From: Bifidobacterium samirii
Lineage (GTDB): Bacteria > Actinomycetota > Actinomycetes > Actinomycetales > Bifidobacteriaceae
Reading direction: 5' to 3'
NCBI RefSeq assembly: GCF_003952945.1
Contig: NZ_QXGK01000002.1
Coordinates: 172,989 to 236,988 of the forward strand
Length of the DNA stretch: 64,000 nt
The notes under the pieces were generated by a model. The model saw nothing but the letters and a program-made list of their open reading frames with translations, was not told where the DNA came from and ran no database searches. Position 1 is the stretch's first letter. Each line of letters begins with the position of its first letter. Positions 62,101 to 64,000 of this stretch are shown here, piece by piece. A program made the position numbers and the translations under genes.

Positions 62101-62583
62101 GATGGAGGTGACGACCTGCGTGCCGTACATGCGGTCCGTGTCGTGGCAGAGTACGGCCTTGCCGCCGTCGGGCAGCTCCCTGATGTCGTAGTCGACGGGC
62201 GAATAGGTGGTGGGACGGTGGTGCTGCGGCCAGTTGAATTCGATGCCGCCGGAGATCCACGGTCCGGTCAGGCCCACGAGCGCCGGCTTGATCACATCGT
62301 TGCGGTAGACGAAGTCGTAGCCGTTGGTCTTGTCGGTCGCGTACTGGATGCGGCCGCCCAGTTCGGGCAGGACGGTGACTTCGAGATACTCGTTCTCCAG
62401 GATCACCGCGCGGTAGTCCTGGTCGCGCTTCTCGTCGGACAGGGTCTCGACCACCGGGTACGGATAGACGCGGCCCGAGCTGCCCTGATAGACGCGCTTC
62501 TCGATGAACTGCGGATTCCTGTCCGCCTCGCCGATCCCGTACGTCGGGATCGTGATGACGGTATCCCTGATGCTGACTGACAT
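59197..62583 (-). CDS. DUF5107 mutarotase-fold protein with TPR domain
   Basis: A 1128-residue cytosolic protein. Residues 1 to about 370 resemble the DUF5107 galactose-mutarotase-like fold (LPELGGRIQYATDKTNGYDF; IEFNWPQHHRPTTYSPVDY). A beta domain follows to about 460, then a long series of tetratricopeptide repeats (for example ARINNAYGRLLLRRGDYQGA and HYNLGLALLRQGRDDDAFDA) to the end. The family is common in glycan-utilisation loci but its biochemistry is not firmly known to me; a catalytic role on a glycan and a scaffold role are both open. GGAG precedes the ATG at some distance. It is divergent from the AraC gene, whose shared site sits in its promoter. Confidence 0.82.
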   Translation of the reverse strand: MSVSIRDTVITIPTYGIGEADRNPQFIEKRVYQGSSGRVYPYPVVETLSDEKRDQDYRAVILENEYLEVTVLPELGGRIQYATDKTNGYDFVYRNDVIKPALVGLTGPWISGGIEFNWPQHHRPTTYSPVDYDIRELPDGGKAVLCHDTDRMYGTQVVTSIALHPGRAYIEISAQLYNGTSLPQTFLWWANPAVPVNEHTKTVMPPDVTAVMDHGKRDVSRYPIATGTYYKHDYSEGVDIGRYKNVPVPTSYMAAKSEYDFVGGYDFGVGAGILHIADHHVSPGKKQWTWGNGDFGRAWDRNLTDANGPYVELMTGVFTDNQPDFTWLKPYEGKTFTQYFMPYKAVGQVKNATIDAAVNLEIGPEDTFGAAGETEGVEAQGLKAGQGRVIAYATRECKDATVVVRDDRTGATLYTRTGTLSPTGIVRAEFETGDAAPTDITVTVSDADGRTLVTYTPKPATIDRLPSPAEAAQDPADVATNEELFLTATHLEQYRHATYLPDPYYQEGLKRDPEDARINNAYGRLLLRRGDYQGAERHLRTAIRRLTRRNTQPYDSEPHYNLGLALLRQGRDDDAFDAFYKATWDDAQKERAFLYMAAIAARRGDLAQALDFADQSLSRNTMNILTRGLRAHLLRRLGRADEAAAAVAENLAVDRFDFVSRYEGVLLAAAGDAADAADAAEQATAELLRLTRADHHGHIRIARDYALFGAYDEALAILAMTDRTQPMVRYYEGLYLTRQGRTDDAKAAFEAAEAAPSDYCFPNDLDDIDALDAAIAAVDGAKAAYYLGCLYYDKTRADQAIALWEHSRDLDPTFPTVHRNLALAYYNKRADRDAASREMEEAYRLDQSDARVLLELDQLHRKLGWSYEERLATFEAHPDVVAKRDDLTIEYLTVLNLTGRYAKAYELMGGRRFHPWEGGEGKITGQYRIALTLLAKDAMAAGDWTEARERLTEAMTYPHNLGEGKLEGQKDNDLHYYLGLCARALGDEETARAEFTKATIGPDEVKGAMYYNDQPAEMILFQGLAHKALGETGPANARFYRLLDYGEQHLDDQVRIDYFAVSLPDFLIFENDLTAMNHTHCDYLMALANIGMGDRDAAQRFLGEALAADPSHIQANLFADDLTSRHVL

Positions 62584-62665
62584 CTGCCGTGCTCCTTTGC
62601 CGATGACTGATGATGCGTTCCGTAATTCATTGATTACTTGCCTTCAGTCTATGGGCGGAAATATC

Positions 62666-62685
62666 GTTGGAATCGGCATAAATTG
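62666..62685. promoter_or_regulatory. Candidate AraC-regulator site, DUF5107 promoter
   Basis: GTTGGAATC followed by GGCATAAATTG in the divergent promoter region between the DUF5107 gene and the AraC-type regulator; nearly the same as the site at 58273-58295. It sits about 83 bp from the DUF5107 start and 74 bp from the regulator start. Confidence 0.55.
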
Positions 62686-62758
62686 TGCTGTGATATGTAA
62701 AAATTGCTATTGAAAAAAAACGCGCCTGACGTCGCAGTCGGACGTGGGAGGGAGCGGT

Positions 62759-63670
62759 ATGAAACCCGCCGAACACGGCATCGCGGACCAAGGCAGCGAA
62801 TTCTACATCTACACGCCCAGCCGAACCGCCCAGCGCACCTTCCTGTACCCGATGCGGGCGGGACTGTTCCACTACCTGCCCGGATACCGTCAGGAACGTC
62901 GGTCGTTCGACAGCTTCCTGATCATGGCCGTCCGCGACGGGGCGATGGACGTCACCGTCGCAGGCGCCACCCACCGGGCCGGCAAGGGCGACTTCGCGCT
63001 CATCGACTGCTACGCGCCCCACGCCTACGGCACCGACGAGGGCGCCGACGTCCTGTGGCTGCACTTCGACGGCCCCACCGCACGCGCCTACTACGACCTC
63101 ATCCACGACAGGCTCGGCAGCGTCTTCTCCTTCAGGGACTCCGGCTACGCCACCACCCGTCTGACCAACATCTACCGCACGTTCCACGAGGCCGCGCGCG
63201 TCAGCGAACCGCTGATGGGCAAGTACATCACCGACGTCCTCACCGAATTCGCCATCGGCGCCGAATCCGCCGGCACCGCCGCGGCAGCCCCGCGCAACGC
63301 CGGCGATCCGGCGTCGGACACCGCACGCGAATCCTCCATCACACGCACGCACGCCATCGAGGACGTGCTCGCCTACATCGCCAACCACCTGCACGAGCCG
63401 CTCACCGTGGGCGACCTCGCGGCGCGCGCCTACATGAGCGAATACCATTTCATCCGGGTGTTCAAGAAGGAGACCGGGTACACGCCGCACGCCTATGTGA
63501 TCGACGCGCGCATGCACGCCGCCGAATACCGGCTCATCAACTCCGACATCCCGCTACGGCAGCTGTGCGAGGAATGCGGTTTCACCGACGCGAGCACGTT
63601 CTGCGCCGCGTTCCGCAAACGCACCGGCATGTCCCCCATCGAATTCCGCAGGCGCAGCGCGATCCGGTGA
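62759..63670 (+). CDS. AraC-family transcriptional regulator
   Basis: A 303-residue regulator with an N-terminal cupin (AraC-binding) domain (HYLPGYRQERRSFDSFLIM, KGDFALIDCYAPHAYG) and a C-terminal double HTH (VGDLAARAYMSEYHFIRVFK and the signature GFTDASTFCAAFRKRTGMSP). ATG 62759 follows GGGAGGGAG; a GTG 15 bp upstream is less likely. It is divergent from the DUF5107-HAD unit, and its probable binding site occurs there and before the sugar importer, so it likely activates uptake and processing in response to a sugar. Confidence 0.93.
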   Translation: MKPAEHGIADQGSEFYIYTPSRTAQRTFLYPMRAGLFHYLPGYRQERRSFDSFLIMAVRDGAMDVTVAGATHRAGKGDFALIDCYAPHAYGTDEGADVLWLHFDGPTARAYYDLIHDRLGSVFSFRDSGYATTRLTNIYRTFHEAARVSEPLMGKYITDVLTEFAIGAESAGTAAAAPRNAGDPASDTARESSITRTHAIEDVLAYIANHLHEPLTVGDLAARAYMSEYHFIRVFKKETGYTPHAYVIDARMHAAEYRLINSDIPLRQLCEECGFTDASTFCAAFRKRTGMSPIEFRRRSAIR

Positions 63671-63729
63671 CGGCGGGGCCGTGTCTTCACCTGCACCCTG
63701 GTCTGTCGGCTCCCGCCCCGCCCCATTGC

Positions 63730-63832
63730 GGCGACACGCCCGGATTGGTCACACAGAACGCCACATACTCCCCAAAACACCCGGTTCCTGAGCCCTATCC
63801 CCGGTTCTGCATGACCAACCCGGGTGCGTCGC
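63730..63832. repeat. Palindromic element copy 9 of 9
   Basis: Left arm GGCGACACGCCCGGATTGGT, loop with ACATACTCCCCAAAAC, right arm ending ACCCGGGTGCGTCGC. It belongs to the subfamily of copies 7 and 8 and lies 60 bp downstream of the AraC stop. Confidence 0.8.
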
Positions 63833-64000
63833 ACAAGTACGATGCACCACCCGATCACATACTCCACATACCCCCATTACCATGTTTAGTAGGTCCCGAT
63901 GGTCGGGACCGGGTCGCCGGTTCCGGTATGACTTTCTCGCCCTGTCGTTGATGATCCGGGGGGTGTCGTCGCCGGGAACGGGGACGCCCGCTGACCGCTG
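63833..64000. other. Non-coding tail of the window
   Basis: No gene recognised. CCGGGGGGTGTCGTCGCC near 63957-63974 resembles the right end of the palindromic element and may be a decayed or partial tenth copy. Confidence 0.35.

Noticed and set aside
63833-64000. Full tenth palindromic element at the window end
   Set aside because: Only a right-arm-like fragment is recognisable; a paired left arm at 102-bp distance is not convincing.

Overview
The window is visibly GC-rich, densely coded and carries an actinobacterial gene set that best fits a Bifidobacterium-like member of the Bifidobacteriaceae. The grounds are cytosolic glycosidases grouped with LacI-type repressors, a sugar ABC importer without its own ATPase gene, a KARI of actinobacterial type, an LCP cell-wall protein, and extensive antisense open frames typical of high GC. 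The species cannot be named from sequence alone.

Left third (1-19 kb), mixed functions: a class II Fic protein; a D-glycerate/sugar-acid module (glycerate kinase and GntP permease, divergent from a CdaR/PucR-type regulator); an orphan STAND/AAA-type ATPase behind a striking 10-bp phased repeat array; an unknown polytopic membrane protein; ilvC; an LCP protein; an FtsX/MacB-type permease overlapping an ATPase subunit that has lost Walker A, signature and H-loop residues; then an HD-domain protein, a KUP potassium transporter and a TatD nuclease.

Middle and right (20-64 kb), one long plant-glycan region. An arabinan/arabinoside block holds a GPH symporter, GH51, GH27, LacI, GH43 and a second GH51, with a matched pair of LacI operators in the divergent promoter. 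An alpha-galactoside/xyloside block holds GH36, GH120, a DUF624 membrane protein, LacI and GH31; the GH36 and GH31 promoters carry an identical 15-bp operator-like site. A beta-galactoside-type block holds LacI, a 1419-residue GH2-like multidomain enzyme, a second DUF624 protein, a one-TM protein, GH59-like, GH30 and GH35 enzymes, an ABC importer (binding protein and two permeases), a HAD phosphatase, a DUF5107-TPR protein and an AraC regulator. None of the glycosidases has an obvious signal peptide, so the picture is import of oligosaccharides followed by cytosolic debranching.

The most unusual feature is non-coding: nine copies of a palindromic element of very constant length (101-103 bp), with terminal arms related to GGCGACACGCCCGG / CCGGGCGTGTCGCC, lie between genes (one supplies the 3' end of the cdaR-like gene). 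They fall into loop-sequence subfamilies, so they look like a dispersed REP/MITE-like family and not only individual terminators. Several other gaps also contain nested inverted repeats, hairpin arrays or repeat clusters. No tRNA, rRNA, CRISPR array, transposase or integrase was recognised.
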